A DNA stretch of 64,000 nt from Paludibacteraceae bacterium (GTDB lineage Bacteria; Bacteroidota; Bacteroidia; Bacteroidales; Paludibacteraceae): the NCBI GenBank assembly GCA_017527905.1, contig JAFXPK010000053.1, positions 62,001 to 126,000 on the forward strand. Direction: 5' to 3'. Positions 16,032 through 24,180 of the stretch are shown here, piece after piece. The notes under the pieces are model-generated. The model was not told the DNA's origin. It did not search any database and worked only from the letters and a program-made list of their open reading frames with translations. Positions within the stretch are counted from its first letter, which is position 1. Every line of letters begins with the position of its first letter. A program made the position numbers and the translations under genes.

Positions 16032-18467
16032 TTATTTCACTACAACTTTCTTAACATTGACATGTCCGTCAATTGCCAATTGTACCAGGTAGACACGATT
16101 CTTGTCGGCTGACAAAGAATAAGAATAGTCGCCATTCTCCAACGCTTTTTCGTTCAGAGCAACATTGACAATATTTCCTTCCAAGTCGATCAAGTTCAAC
16201 GTAACAGTAGCAGGATCATTCAGCGAGAAATCCACTGTCAAGCCTTCGGATGACGAAGAGATGCTGAATTCCTTAAAGTTACTATAAGACACGCCTGCAA
16301 GTTCGTCCTCATCAGCGATCTTGCCGCTTCTCAAGGTAGGAGTATCTTGGGAAAGAATCCTCTTGACATAAGAGGTGAAATTAGACTTGATTGGGCTGAA
16401 CGTCTTAATAGCGCTCTTCTTCTCCAGAGCAATGACATCCGCACGTACTTTGTCCATAACGGAAGAATACTTGCTCAACGTAAGGTCACCGACCAATTTT
16501 GTGGAAGCGAGGCCATTACCCTTCTCAAGTTTCTCAAAAGCGGCATACACAAGTTCCTTGTTTGACTGGCAATAAGCCAACAACTCCTTATACTCTTTAC
16601 AATCCGCGATTTGATCAGGGTTACTGAGGACAGAGTTATTTACAACATTTTCCCAGTTCGCATAGAGAGTTTGGAATTGAGAAGCGATTTTTGGAGATAC
16701 CAATCCCACTTTTTTCGAGATAAGAGCTCTTTCATCATCATCAAAGTCGACATATACGATTCTAGAAACGCCCTCAGCGATTTCCTCCGCCAATGTCGCA
16801 TATCTATAAGATGAGCTCTTCACGTAATACTCAACCACTTGTCCGTAAACAGGTCCACTAAGGGCATGACGAGGGTGGAATATTCTCTTCCATGCACCAC
16901 ACTTACTTTCCCAAGCATATCCATGGGCATTTCCATCCGCACCTTTACGAACGGAACCATGAGTATAGTCTCTGACACCGCCACTAACATTGGCCCACAA
17001 GTCAACGACACTAGTACTTTCCGTCGCACCACTTCTCGTAAGGCCTCTTGACGCATAGAAGTTGTCAAATGCAGTCAAAGCATTAGGAGAATAGTAGGCA
17101 GAACCATTATAAGGAGGCCACTCCCAATAAGAGGTGATACCTCCTGACCATGAAATACAGTTATATGTGGAAGAGGAAGAAGATGACATAATCGCGTCAA
17201 GATCCTTCAGATTTGGGAAAGATGGATCGGTGCCGGCATTCTGGCATTTCATGTAAAGGTCACATTGTCCGTTTGGAACATATGAACTATAGGCAGACAA
17301 CAATACAGAGTGAACTGGTCGAGTATATTGCATCCTCAAACGAGAGTTGACGTCCCAATTAAAGTCTCCTCCCGACTGCGTAAAGTCATCGTTGATCGCA
17401 GAAATCACACCAGGAGCGACCTCTCCCTCTTCTATCCACAACCTAGGATCTCCATTATTATAGCAGGTGAATGTGTTGTAAACCATATTCGTACCTTGCT
17501 CACACCTTACACCATAGCTATATACAGGCACTTCGTCATATGTGTATCGGTCATTGATATTCACGTCACACACACCTGACGCACCATTTATGAAGGAGCG
17601 AACACGCACAATATAATAGCCGGATTGAGGAATCACAAGATCCATCGAAGCCACACCATTCCTGGACCTTTGGCTCCATGAATAGGTTTGTGGAATCGAC
17701 CTGTTAAAGAACTCCAACACGTGAGTAAAATATTTCGCGCTTGACGTTGTTATAGACGCTGTATCTCCGGCATAAAAATGCAATGTCGTATAGAATGTGT
17801 ACTTCAAAGGCACATTCAAACGATAATCATATTCATACAACGGGGCTTCAGCCGCACTAGCGAGACGGCCAGAGCGTCTAAGAGTTAATGTATCACGCAC
17901 GAACTCAACTCTTGCACCAGCCAATTCTTCTGACAAATATTTTTGCTTACCCAGCTTTTTCTTGTACGAAGAATATGGTTTTATGTCCATAAGAGCCTTT
18001 GTTGGCGTTGCTGCAATCTTAACATGTTCCACGTTAGGAATCTCAGGAAGCTGACAGCTGACAGAAATTATATTAGATCCTTGTCTCAGCGAGATCTTTC
18101 CGTTCCCTGGCAAAGCGAGACATTGCCAATCGCCAGCAACTGGTTTCAACGCAATGAGTTCCTTCGAATCATTGACATTAACCATATAGGAAGTATAAGA
18201 TCCGTCTTTCTGTTTTGACGGAATCATCCAGAAGCTAGCATAATAACTTCCCGCCTTAGGCGCTATAACTTCAAACACGGTCGAAGCCTTACCATTGCGA
18301 GCTACCTTCTCCATCTTTTTGATAACAACCTCACCTCCTAACTCCTTGTTTTTCTCAAAATAATCAGTTTCCACTATCTTCCCAGTTTCCACTATCTTTT
18401 GAGAGAAAATCGGACTACATAACGCAAAAAGCAGCCCTGACATAATAAACAACGCTTTTTTTCTCAT
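16032..18467 (-). CDS. Large secreted T9SS cargo protein with a central Cys/His domain
   Basis: 811 residues. Signal peptide (cleavage near IFSQ), two probable beta-sandwich regions (about 25-150 and 210-310), a serine-rich linker (428-433), a central domain (about 435-550), a helical region (560-690) and a C-terminal T9SS type A sorting domain (about 730-811, ending HVNVKKVVVK). The central domain has TYNCISWSGG (Cys437), a WEWPP motif, YTHGSVRK (His503) and HGYAWESK (His515). This recalls DUF7689-type proteins and, more loosely, papain/transglutaminase-like enzymes. Hydrolase or cross-linking activity is a guess from the Cys/His pattern. It has its own -7 box and terminator. Confidence 0.6.
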   Translation of the reverse strand: MRKKALFIMSGLLFALCSPIFSQKIVETGKIVETDYFEKNKELGGEVVIKKMEKVARNGKASTVFEVIAPKAGSYYASFWMIPSKQKDGSYTSYMVNVNDSKELIALKPVAGDWQCLALPGNGKISLRQGSNIISVSCQLPEIPNVEHVKIAATPTKALMDIKPYSSYKKKLGKQKYLSEELAGARVEFVRDTLTLRRSGRLASAAEAPLYEYDYRLNVPLKYTFYTTLHFYAGDTASITTSSAKYFTHVLEFFNRSIPQTYSWSQRSRNGVASMDLVIPQSGYYIVRVRSFINGASGVCDVNINDRYTYDEVPVYSYGVRCEQGTNMVYNTFTCYNNGDPRLWIEEGEVAPGVISAINDDFTQSGGDFNWDVNSRLRMQYTRPVHSVLLSAYSSYVPNGQCDLYMKCQNAGTDPSFPNLKDLDAIMSSSSSSTYNCISWSGGITSYWEWPPYNGSAYYSPNALTAFDNFYASRGLTRSGATESTSVVDLWANVSGGVRDYTHGSVRKGADGNAHGYAWESKCGAWKRIFHPRHALSGPVYGQVVEYYVKSSSYRYATLAEEIAEGVSRIVYVDFDDDERALISKKVGLVSPKIASQFQTLYANWENVVNNSVLSNPDQIADCKEYKELLAYCQSNKELVYAAFEKLEKGNGLASTKLVGDLTLSKYSSVMDKVRADVIALEKKSAIKTFSPIKSNFTSYVKRILSQDTPTLRSGKIADEDELAGVSYSNFKEFSISSSSEGLTVDFSLNDPATVTLNLIDLEGNIVNVALNEKALENGDYSYSLSADKNRVYLVQLAIDGHVNVKKVVVK

Positions 18468-18518
18468 AAAAAAATAAATGAATTAAAAAAATTAATATTA
18501 GATTTATATTTAGCAACA

Positions 18519-18526
18519 CAAAATTA
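18519..18526 (-). promoter_or_regulatory. -7 box of the 811-aa secreted protein gene
   Basis: TAATTTTG on the reverse strand, exact consensus, 51 nt upstream of the ATG at 18467, in a very AT-rich leader. Confidence 0.6.
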
Positions 18527-18638
18527 AACAATATTCACACATTTAAATATTACATTCAGTGTTTTCTTAATATTTTTTGATACTTTTCAATCTCACAATT
18601 ACAAACAACGTGATTTACTGCATATTATATAAATATCA

Positions 18639-18810
18639 TAATTTTGTGATTGATAATACACAAATAACATATAACATACACGAAAAATATATGGAATTTT
18701 GGGGAATCGTTAGGTTGCGATCCGCCCCCCCCCGATATCTTGCCCTGAAAAAAAGATTTCATTGCCCGCACAGACTCGGGATAAGGCACAAACTCTTATG
18801 GCAGAAGTGA
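18639..18810 (+). other. Possible small transcription unit with a C9 tract
   Basis: The 430-bp gap between two reverse-strand genes contains a forward TAATTTTG -7 box (18639-18646). It is followed 44 nt later by a 39-codon frame (18691-18810, MEFWGIVRLRS...) interrupted by a run of nine C (18725-18733). There is no ribosome-binding site and no recognisable product. Coding is doubtful; I record it because of the homopolymer. Confidence 0.2.
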
Positions 18811-18816
18811 TCCTCA

Positions 18817-18856
18817 CAAAAAAAGACTCGCATCAGGAACAATCCCGACACGAGTC
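18817..18856 (-). terminator. Terminator after the DUF4832-like gene
   Basis: On the reverse strand GACTCG (18856-18851) pairs with CGAGTC (18830-18825) across a 20-base loop and is followed by TTTTTTT. Confidence 0.75.
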
Positions 18857-18895
18857 CACTTGACTACAGAACGGCTGAGACGTTACCCCAGCTAT

Positions 18896-20383
18896 TTATT
18901 TGTCTTTATAATATACCTTTTTCCCCTTAACGATCACCAGTCCACGCTGATCCTCAGAGACTTTCTTCCCTAATATATCATATCGCTGACCATCTTCCTC
19001 GCTTGACTGCTTGACGAGTTCACTACCCGTCGTCGCAATATCACAATCATACTCAATAGTCTGTGTGTCAAGAATGTAATCGCAGGCGATCACAGGGTTC
19101 TCGATGGCGCGCCCCGCCCCGTCGCAGGCCAATGGAGCATCTATGATAACCTCCATCGACTCCTTGGGCAACAATCCGCGCAGGCTCTGTTCCGAACGTG
19201 TCGAGCCAACCGCGAAGTAGGCATCCCGGTAGAGCGGCGCCACACCCGTGTTTGTCACCGTGATCTTGGTCTGTGCGCCATCAGTTTGGCAACCGGTAAC
19301 CACGAAATGATAGCCCGTGGCCATGCTGCACTCCTTGAAACGGGAGGGTTTGTTGTAATCCTTCTTGCCCGACGGATTATCGTTCGCGATCATAAACGTG
19401 ATATGATACTTGGACGATTGATTCTCCCAAGTATATCCATACATGCCTTTCGGGTTGGTGAATTCCAGTTGGTCACTGTCTTCATAATAGCTTATTTCTC
19501 CGCCGCAAACGCCTGTTTTCCAACGATCAGAGCCCATCGTCTCCCAGCACTCCTCATTATACCCGTCCTTCGATTTTTTCTCATGACCTTCGTGCATGAA
19601 TGAATCGTCGAACAGTCCGAAATCCAACTTGCGCAGTTGTTTGTCGTCCGCGAAAGGAGTGTATTCGTCATCCGCGGCGTCGATGCTGATCGCCCAAGGG
19701 ATGCTGCCCATCACCTTCGAGAGGTGCAGGAAGAACTCTTTCTGATAATCCTTGGTAGGGAAGTTCACCCCGAATCTCAGATCCACCCCGTTATCGTCAT
19801 ACATGTGATACTCGGACCAATGGCCGAAACCCACCTCCACAAAGGCGATGCGAGGGTCTTTCTCATACCGCTTGGCGAAATCGGTATAGAACAGTTTGGT
19901 GAAACGTTTCAGTTCCTTGTTGCCCCAACCCGCATAGCAGGTCTTTCCGTCACCTTTCACATCCTTGCAGATCTCGTCGTAGTCATCCAAGGCTTTGATG
20001 TAGGCGGGCACACCTGTCGTGCCGGGATTATCATCCACCATCGGCACACCCGGATACTCGTAGAAGAAACGGATCACAGCCTGGTGGTTACGGCTCTTGA
20101 TGTCATCCAAGAGGTTATCCATATAACTCCAGTCGTAGATGATCGAACTATCTTCCGCACAACCCACCACCACCTTGCACGGAGCCACATACGAATATTC
20201 CAAGGCATGGCTTTCCCCATAGGTGCTATAACGTTTCGCGGCCTCCTCGGGCCACAACACCAATCCCGTCATGGGTTGCACATGGGTCACACGGGAACTG
20301 ACGCTGACCGGTGTCCAATCAGCCGCCACACAATTCAAGGCAATAACTGCGTTGAAGAGAAACAGAAGAACAATTTTTTTCAT
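18896..20383 (-). CDS. Secreted DUF4832-like TIM-barrel protein (putative glycoside hydrolase-like)
   Basis: 495 residues from MKKIVLLFLFNAVIALNCVAA (signal peptide); an upstream frame extension lies before the -7 box and is ignored. The segment AVIRFFYEYPG, then YAGWGNKELKRFTKLFYTDFAKRYEKDPRIAFVEVGFGHWSEYHMY looks like strands 3-5 of a (beta/alpha)8 barrel with acidic residues at strand ends (E in VEVGFG, W-E in HWSEYH). Residues 380-450 form a beta-sandwich of the type following DUF4832. The end (YDILGKKVSEDQRGLVIVKGKKVYYK) is a short sorting-type tail common in Prevotella-like secreted proteins. Substrate unknown. Confidence 0.6.
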   Translation of the reverse strand: MKKIVLLFLFNAVIALNCVAADWTPVSVSSRVTHVQPMTGLVLWPEEAAKRYSTYGESHALEYSYVAPCKVVVGCAEDSSIIYDWSYMDNLLDDIKSRNHQAVIRFFYEYPGVPMVDDNPGTTGVPAYIKALDDYDEICKDVKGDGKTCYAGWGNKELKRFTKLFYTDFAKRYEKDPRIAFVEVGFGHWSEYHMYDDNGVDLRFGVNFPTKDYQKEFFLHLSKVMGSIPWAISIDAADDEYTPFADDKQLRKLDFGLFDDSFMHEGHEKKSKDGYNEECWETMGSDRWKTGVCGGEISYYEDSDQLEFTNPKGMYGYTWENQSSKYHITFMIANDNPSGKKDYNKPSRFKECSMATGYHFVVTGCQTDGAQTKITVTNTGVAPLYRDAYFAVGSTRSEQSLRGLLPKESMEVIIDAPLACDGAGRAIENPVIACDYILDTQTIEYDCDIATTGSELVKQSSEEDGQRYDILGKKVSEDQRGLVIVKGKKVYYKDK

Positions 20384-20420
20384 TGGTATTACTGATGATA
20401 TTATTACAATTATATTATCA

Positions 20421-20428
20421 CAAATATA
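20421..20428 (-). promoter_or_regulatory. -7 box of the DUF4832-like gene
   Basis: TATATTTG on the reverse strand, exact consensus, 37 nt before the ATG at 20383. It rules out the longer upstream start. Confidence 0.65.
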
Positions 20429-20615
20429 ACTTATTTTTTTTAAATAACTACACGGAAACATAACAAAAGAGTTGACCATCCTCATACAAGGAGAGATTAG
20501 GACATCTCTCCTCGCAAAGAAGGTCATCAGGCGACGCTAAGGCTCTAAGCCGGATGAGGAGTTGCAGAAAGGATGCGCTACGCATTATTTCCTTCCCCGA
20601 CATCACTTTATGACA

Positions 20616-21122
20616 CTATTCTTTCTTCCACATGTAGACATTCGTATAATCCAACAACCCAACTTTGCGATCATACGCCAAAACCATTGTTTTATCACTG
20701 ATTTTTCTGATACGATATTTTTCAATTCTATTTCTACAATCATTTATAGAAATAATGGCAAAATCCTTATGTATTTCATTTACAGACGCATCAACCTCCT
20801 TAAAATCATCTTCCAATCTCTCTCTTGAGCTCACTTTCGAAGGCGTCATGATAAGGGAGTCTCCTTTTATCGCATAAGTCCCTTCGATAAGGATGAATCC
20901 ACGTGCAAAGTCCCATTTATATGAGCCAGAAGCATCGAACTCGAACCTTTCAAATAAAAATTCTTTTTTGCCAACTTCTATAACCGCCTTGCTTATTTCT
21001 TCCCCTCTATTCTCACACACATAGTCTGTAGGCACCCATGTTCCTACTATTTGATTCTTGGCCTCGGAACAACTAGACAGGCCTAAAGCACAGAGTACGA
21101 CGAATAATTTCAAATGATTCAT
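20616..21122 (-). CDS. Lipocalin-like lipoprotein
   Basis: 168 residues with a type II signal peptide (ALGLSSC, Cys18). The mature part opens with IVGTWVPTDY, a GxW start typical of small Bacteroidetes lipocalin-like lipoproteins, followed by alternating beta strands (SGSYKWDFARGFILIEGTYAIKGDSLIM). No function is known. Its ATG overlaps the stop of a 31-codon frame (ATGA, 21119-21122) that begins with the repeated RhuM start sequence, so its translation may be coupled to that leader. Confidence 0.65.
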   Translation of the reverse strand: MNHLKLFVVLCALGLSSCSEAKNQIVGTWVPTDYVCENRGEEISKAVIEVGKKEFLFERFEFDASGSYKWDFARGFILIEGTYAIKGDSLIMTPSKVSSRERLEDDFKEVDASVNEIHKDFAIISINDCRNRIEKYRIRKISDKTMVLAYDRKVGLLDYTNVYMWKKE

Positions 21123-21214
21123 AATACAATAGTTATATAATTTTCATTCCAGAGGATAAATGTACGAAAAAACAGTGCAACTTCGCTGCAAGGAATAGAA
21201 AAGTTTTGTGCCAT
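21119..21214 (-). pseudogene. RhuM start fragment (copy C), 31 codons, overlapping the lipoprotein start
   Basis: The frame MAQNFSIPCSEVALFF... opens with the same bases as the intact RhuM gene: TTTGC, RATC, ATGGCACAAAA. The resemblance ends after Met-Ala-Gln and the frame closes in the ATG of the lipoprotein gene. It is the third copy of this start within 1.2 kb and lies directly downstream of the intact gene. It is probably a recombination scar; it could act as a leader peptide for the lipoprotein. Confidence 0.5.
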
Positions 21215-21240
21215 GATCGCAAACATATTTTATGATTTTT

Positions 21241-22074
21241 TCAAGCCGTTTCCACCCTACGCAGCAATTCCTCCGCCCGCAGCTCCATCTTGCAGAAGGC
21301 GAACCACTTCTTCCCCAAGTCCTTGATGGAGGCTCCGATGTGGTAGACCTCATCATCGATCACAAGGAAACGGTCGTGCGAGTGGGCAAACTCCCGGACG
21401 GTGACGGGGCGGTACTGCGCATTGTGCCTTTGCACGTCGAGGCGGAACGCGGCGGTCACGCCCTTGGTGTAGATGGTGGCCTCCGCAGGCTCCCGGCGTT
21501 TGTCGAGCATCTGCAGGACGGTATCATCCACATAATTGTCTATCAACACGATACGACGCTTCGCACTGCGTATCAAGTCATTGACGAACTTGTAGGCGTC
21601 GAAGATCTGTCCGTCGTAGAAGATGCCCTCCACGGGAGGCAGGGAGGTGCGGACGAAGAAGTCTATTTTGTTCTCCGTCTCGGTCACGCGATGCTCAAGG
21701 CGTTCGATGCGCTGATTCACGGCATGCCCATTAAGGAGGTACTCCTTTAGCACCTTGTTCGCCCACTGGCGGAACAGAATACCTTGGCGTGATTTCACAC
21801 GATACCCGATTGACAAAATCATATCAAGATTGTAATACTCCATATTATACGTTTTGCCATCACTGGCAGTTGTCGCATATTTTGCGACAACTGAGAACTC
21901 CGCCAATTCTTCAGAAAGTGCATTGGCGATATGCTTACCGATGGTTTTCACATCACGTCCGAACAGGGTTGCCATTTGGTGACGGTTCAGCCAGACCGTT
22001 TCCCCATCCATACGTACTTCTATCCTTACCGCCTCATCGGGCTGGTACAATACTATTTCATTCTTCTGTGCCAT
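21241..22074 (-). CDS. RhuM-family protein with PLD-like C-terminal domain
   Basis: 277 residues from MAQKNEIVLYQ. The N-terminal half is the RhuM (virulence protein RhuM) domain: VRMDGETVWLNRHQMATLFGRD (helix-turn-helix-like start), SVVAKYATTASDGKTY, and YYNLDMILSIGYRVKSRQGILFRQWANKVLKEYLLNGHAV. A short coiled segment (RIERLEHRVTETENKI) links to a C-terminal domain containing KRRIVLIDNYVD and HSHDRFLVIDDEVYHIGAS, an HxRx4D motif like half an HKD (phospholipase D-type) site. RhuM proteins are often found beside mobile or restriction genes; none is visible here. Flanked by two fragments that share its start. Confidence 0.8.
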   Translation of the reverse strand: MAQKNEIVLYQPDEAVRIEVRMDGETVWLNRHQMATLFGRDVKTIGKHIANALSEELAEFSVVAKYATTASDGKTYNMEYYNLDMILSIGYRVKSRQGILFRQWANKVLKEYLLNGHAVNQRIERLEHRVTETENKIDFFVRTSLPPVEGIFYDGQIFDAYKFVNDLIRSAKRRIVLIDNYVDDTVLQMLDKRREPAEATIYTKGVTAAFRLDVQRHNAQYRPVTVREFAHSHDRFLVIDDEVYHIGASIKDLGKKWFAFCKMELRAEELLRRVETA

Positions 22075-22102
22075 AATTGCAAACAAATTTTATAATTGAT
22101 TT

Positions 22103-22369
22103 TCAAACTCCAGCAATCCTTGAATACTCCAAAAGACGTCTCACCCGTCCACCACCAGACTTTTCAACTGTCGCAAAATTTGCGACAGTTGAAAAGGCAT
22201 GTTCCTTAAGACAATACTTCTTTAGCACTTTTTCAAGGTTATACAACTTTGTCTTGTATTTTTTTCCATCGGTGGCAGTATGTAAGGAATCCTTAAATAC
22301 TGCAGGTCTTCTTGTTGAACTGTCAAGTATTCCTTGACAGTTGAATACTAATTCTTTCTTTTGTGCCAT
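22103..22369 (-). pseudogene. Shrunken RhuM paralogue (copy A)
   Basis: 88 codons from MAQKKELVF. Pieces line up in order with the intact gene: the start, then ATDGKKYKTKLYNL (against ASDGKTYNMEYYNL), then KVLKKYCLKEHAF (against KVLKEYLLNGHAV). The segment between YNL and KVLK, which holds the GYRVKS core, is missing, as are the whole C-terminal half and the HTH-like start. The tail is palindromic DNA reading FSTVANFATVEKS, which repeats a phrase of the intact protein out of place. It keeps an upstream -7 box. An eroded gene is most likely; a functional mini-protein cannot be excluded. Confidence 0.6.
22160..22342. repeat. Three palindromes inside the RhuM fragment
   Basis: A perfect inverted repeat with 18-bp arms and one central base lies at 22160-22196 (arms begin CTTTTCAACTGTCGCAAA). 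A shorter one, AAGGA-AT-CCTT type with ATAC/GTAT flanks, is at about 22279-22301. A third has 10-bp arms AACTGTCAAG / CTTGACAGTT (22318-22327 and 22333-22342). A related 10-bp palindrome (AGTTGTCGCA / TGCGACAACT) lies inside the intact RhuM gene at about 21868-21892. Confidence 0.85.
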
Positions 22370-22401
22370 GATTGCAAACAATTTGACAGGTTTTATTTAT
22401 G

Positions 22402-22409
22402 CAAATATA
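22402..22409 (-). promoter_or_regulatory. -7 box upstream of the RhuM fragment
   Basis: TATATTTG on the reverse strand, 32 nt before the ATG of copy A. It may be the promoter for the whole RhuM block including the intact gene, which has no exact -7 match of its own. Confidence 0.55.
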
Positions 22410-22508
22410 CACATTTTTCCTTAAAAGCAAACAGTCAGATGTATGATGAGTTTATAAATCAGAGGCTAAGGAGTATATAAAAAACAATCAAGCACATTAG
22501 GTGGACTA

Positions 22509-22973
22509 TCAAATGATGAGGTCGGAGAAATCGTCATGATAAAGACCGTACAAGACATCCCCTTTCAGCACATCCACAGTCAATTCCGTCATACAATCCT
22601 GATTTTTTGTTCTTTGCTCACAAACCCATTCCTCATAGGAAAGGGAAAAGTTTTCCGCAAACATTTCGTCCCCACAAAGTTCCTCAACGTACCAAGCCTC
22701 ATGCGCCCCTAAGGCTTTGACAATCTTATATATTTCAGCCCGAAAACAGTTATAGCCATCCACACTATTTGCCAAAACCGATTGTCTATAGCAAGTAATT
22801 TTCAGAAGAAAATCCTCAAACACATAGTCAATGTCCGCAAATTCCGAAACAACTCCTTTCAACGCCGGAATCTCCACATTATTCATGAGGGAACTCATGT
22901 AGGATTCCCCCTCATCAGGACAAAAGGAATCTCCAATTTTATAGGGTATTATGGCATATAGGTACGCTGACAT
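22509..22973 (-). CDS. Unknown acidic cytoplasmic protein
   Basis: 154 residues from MSAYLYAIIPYKIGDSF. There is no signal peptide or membrane segment. It is rich in Asp/Glu with several Cys (CPDEGE, ITCYRQ, GYNCFRAE, EELCGDE) that do not form a zinc pattern. I do not recognise the family. A longer upstream frame exists but would begin before the TACATTTG -7 box at 23001-23008, so the short start is chosen. Single gene. Confidence 0.6.
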   Translation of the reverse strand: MSAYLYAIIPYKIGDSFCPDEGESYMSSLMNNVEIPALKGVVSEFADIDYVFEDFLLKITCYRQSVLANSVDGYNCFRAEIYKIVKALGAHEAWYVEELCGDEMFAENFSLSYEEWVCEQRTKNQDCMTELTVDVLKGDVLYGLYHDDFSDLII

Positions 22974-23000
22974 GATTAATATTTGATCGAAGAACGTTGG

Positions 23001-23008
23001 CAAATGTA
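23001..23008 (-). promoter_or_regulatory. -7 box of the unknown acidic protein gene
   Basis: TACATTTG on the reverse strand, exact consensus, 27 nt before the ATG at 22973; it decides the start of that gene. Confidence 0.6.
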
Positions 23009-23130
23009 CAATATTTTTCACATACCATTATAACAAATTTCAGTTTTCAAAAAAGATATGCATCCCGATTAATCAAACAAAAACAGACCGGTAATGAATA
23101 AAAACATCACACTAAAAAGATTTCCGTGCC

Positions 23131-23213
23131 GCCCCTTCAGGGCTCTCCCCTCCCCTCATCACCCTTCCAGGGGTTTACACCCCTGGCTGTGCTATAACGC
23201 CCCATCGGGGCTG
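23131..23213 (-). repeat. Three-hairpin intergenic element
   Basis: Small hairpins in series: GCCC-CTTCA-GGGC (23131-23143), CCAGGGG-TTTACA-CCCCTGG (23167-23186) and GCCCC-ATC-GGGGC (23199-23211). The last two, read on the reverse strand, match in order, spacing and linker (GTTATA...AGCC) the element at 14542-14588. The rest of the 376-bp gap holds the promoter of the unknown gene and the mazG terminator. Confidence 0.8.
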
Positions 23214-23287
23214 AGAGCGTGCGGATTGGAAAGGGATACTCGTTCCAAAGCTAAATTTCACACCCCACAAGGCTATACATTATGCCA

Positions 23288-23323
23288 TAAAAATCGGGCT
23301 TGCTCCCACACAGGAACAAGCCC
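23288..23323 (-). terminator. Terminator of the lysC-lysA-GT2-mazG block
   Basis: On the reverse strand GGGCTTG and CAAGCCC form a 7-bp stem with a 14-base loop, followed by GATTTTTATGG. It lies 27 nt after the mazG stop. Confidence 0.75.
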
Positions 23324-23349
23324 AACTCTTAACTCTTAAATTTTCACTC

Positions 23350-24147
23350 TTAATTTTTCACTTCCCTCTCCAACTTCTTCGCCTCGTTCCAATACCGATC
23401 CATCTCCTCCAAAGGCATCTCCTTCAGGTCCTTGCCCTTGGCCAACGTCTGCGACTCCACGTAATTGAAGCGGCGGATGAACTTCTGGTTACACTTCTCC
23501 AATGCATTCTCAGGGTTTATCTTATAGAGTCTGGCGGCATTCACCATGCTGAACATCAGGTCGCCGAACTCCTCCTCCATCTTCTCTGCGTCGAGGTGCT
23601 TCACCTCCGTCATGAGCTCGTCGAACTCCTCCTTCACCTTGTCCCACACTTGCTCCTTCTCTTCCCAGTCGAAGCCCACGTTGCGGGCCTTGTCCTGAAT
23701 ACGGTAAGACTTGATCAGTGCGGGAAGCGCATCCGGCACGCCCGAAAGGACACTCTTGTTACCATCCTTCTCCTTCCGTTTGATCTGCTCCCACGTCTGC
23801 TCGACCTCGCCGGCCGTCTTCGCAGCGCCTTCGCCGAAGACATGCGGATGGCGGAATATCAACTTATCACACAACGAGTTGCAGACATCCGCGATGTCGA
23901 AATCGTTCGTTTCGGAGGCTATCTTGGAATAGAAAACGATATGCAACAGCACATCCCCCAACTCCTTGCGGATCTCCTTCATGTCCTTCTTCATGATCGC
24001 GTCGCAGAGCTCGTAGGTCTCCTCGATCGTGTTCGCGCGCAACGACTCGAACGTCTGTTTCTTGTCCCAAGGGCACTTCAGCCTCAACTCGTCCATCACA
24101 TCCAACAAGCGTTGGAAAGCCTTCAATTTATCTTCTGTCGTATTCAT
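23350..24147 (-). CDS. mazG: Nucleoside triphosphate pyrophosphohydrolase MazG
   Basis: 265 residues. Hydrolyses NTPs and dNTPs to the monophosphate and pyrophosphate, a pool-cleaning enzyme. Two MazG domains are present: LRLKCPWDKKQTFESLRANTIEETYELCDAI with the metal-binding EETYE, then KELGDVLLHIVFYSKIA, and a second copy with EFDELMTEVKH and EEEFGDLMFSMVNAARL. I chose MNTTEDKLKAF as start; an upstream ATG adds five residues. It lies 33 bp after the glycosyltransferase gene on the same strand. Confidence 0.95.
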   Translation of the reverse strand: MNTTEDKLKAFQRLLDVMDELRLKCPWDKKQTFESLRANTIEETYELCDAIMKKDMKEIRKELGDVLLHIVFYSKIASETNDFDIADVCNSLCDKLIFRHPHVFGEGAAKTAGEVEQTWEQIKRKEKDGNKSVLSGVPDALPALIKSYRIQDKARNVGFDWEEKEQVWDKVKEEFDELMTEVKHLDAEKMEEEFGDLMFSMVNAARLYKINPENALEKCNQKFIRRFNYVESQTLAKGKDLKEMPLEEMDRYWNEAKKLEREVKN

Positions 24148-24180
24148 AGAAACAATACTCAAAACGAAACTATCAGACGC

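Noticed and set aside
21241..22409. RhuM locus as a defence island or toxin-antitoxin pair
   Set aside because: No restriction-modification, toxin or integrase genes lie nearby; the neighbours are a lipoprotein and an unknown protein with its own promoter.
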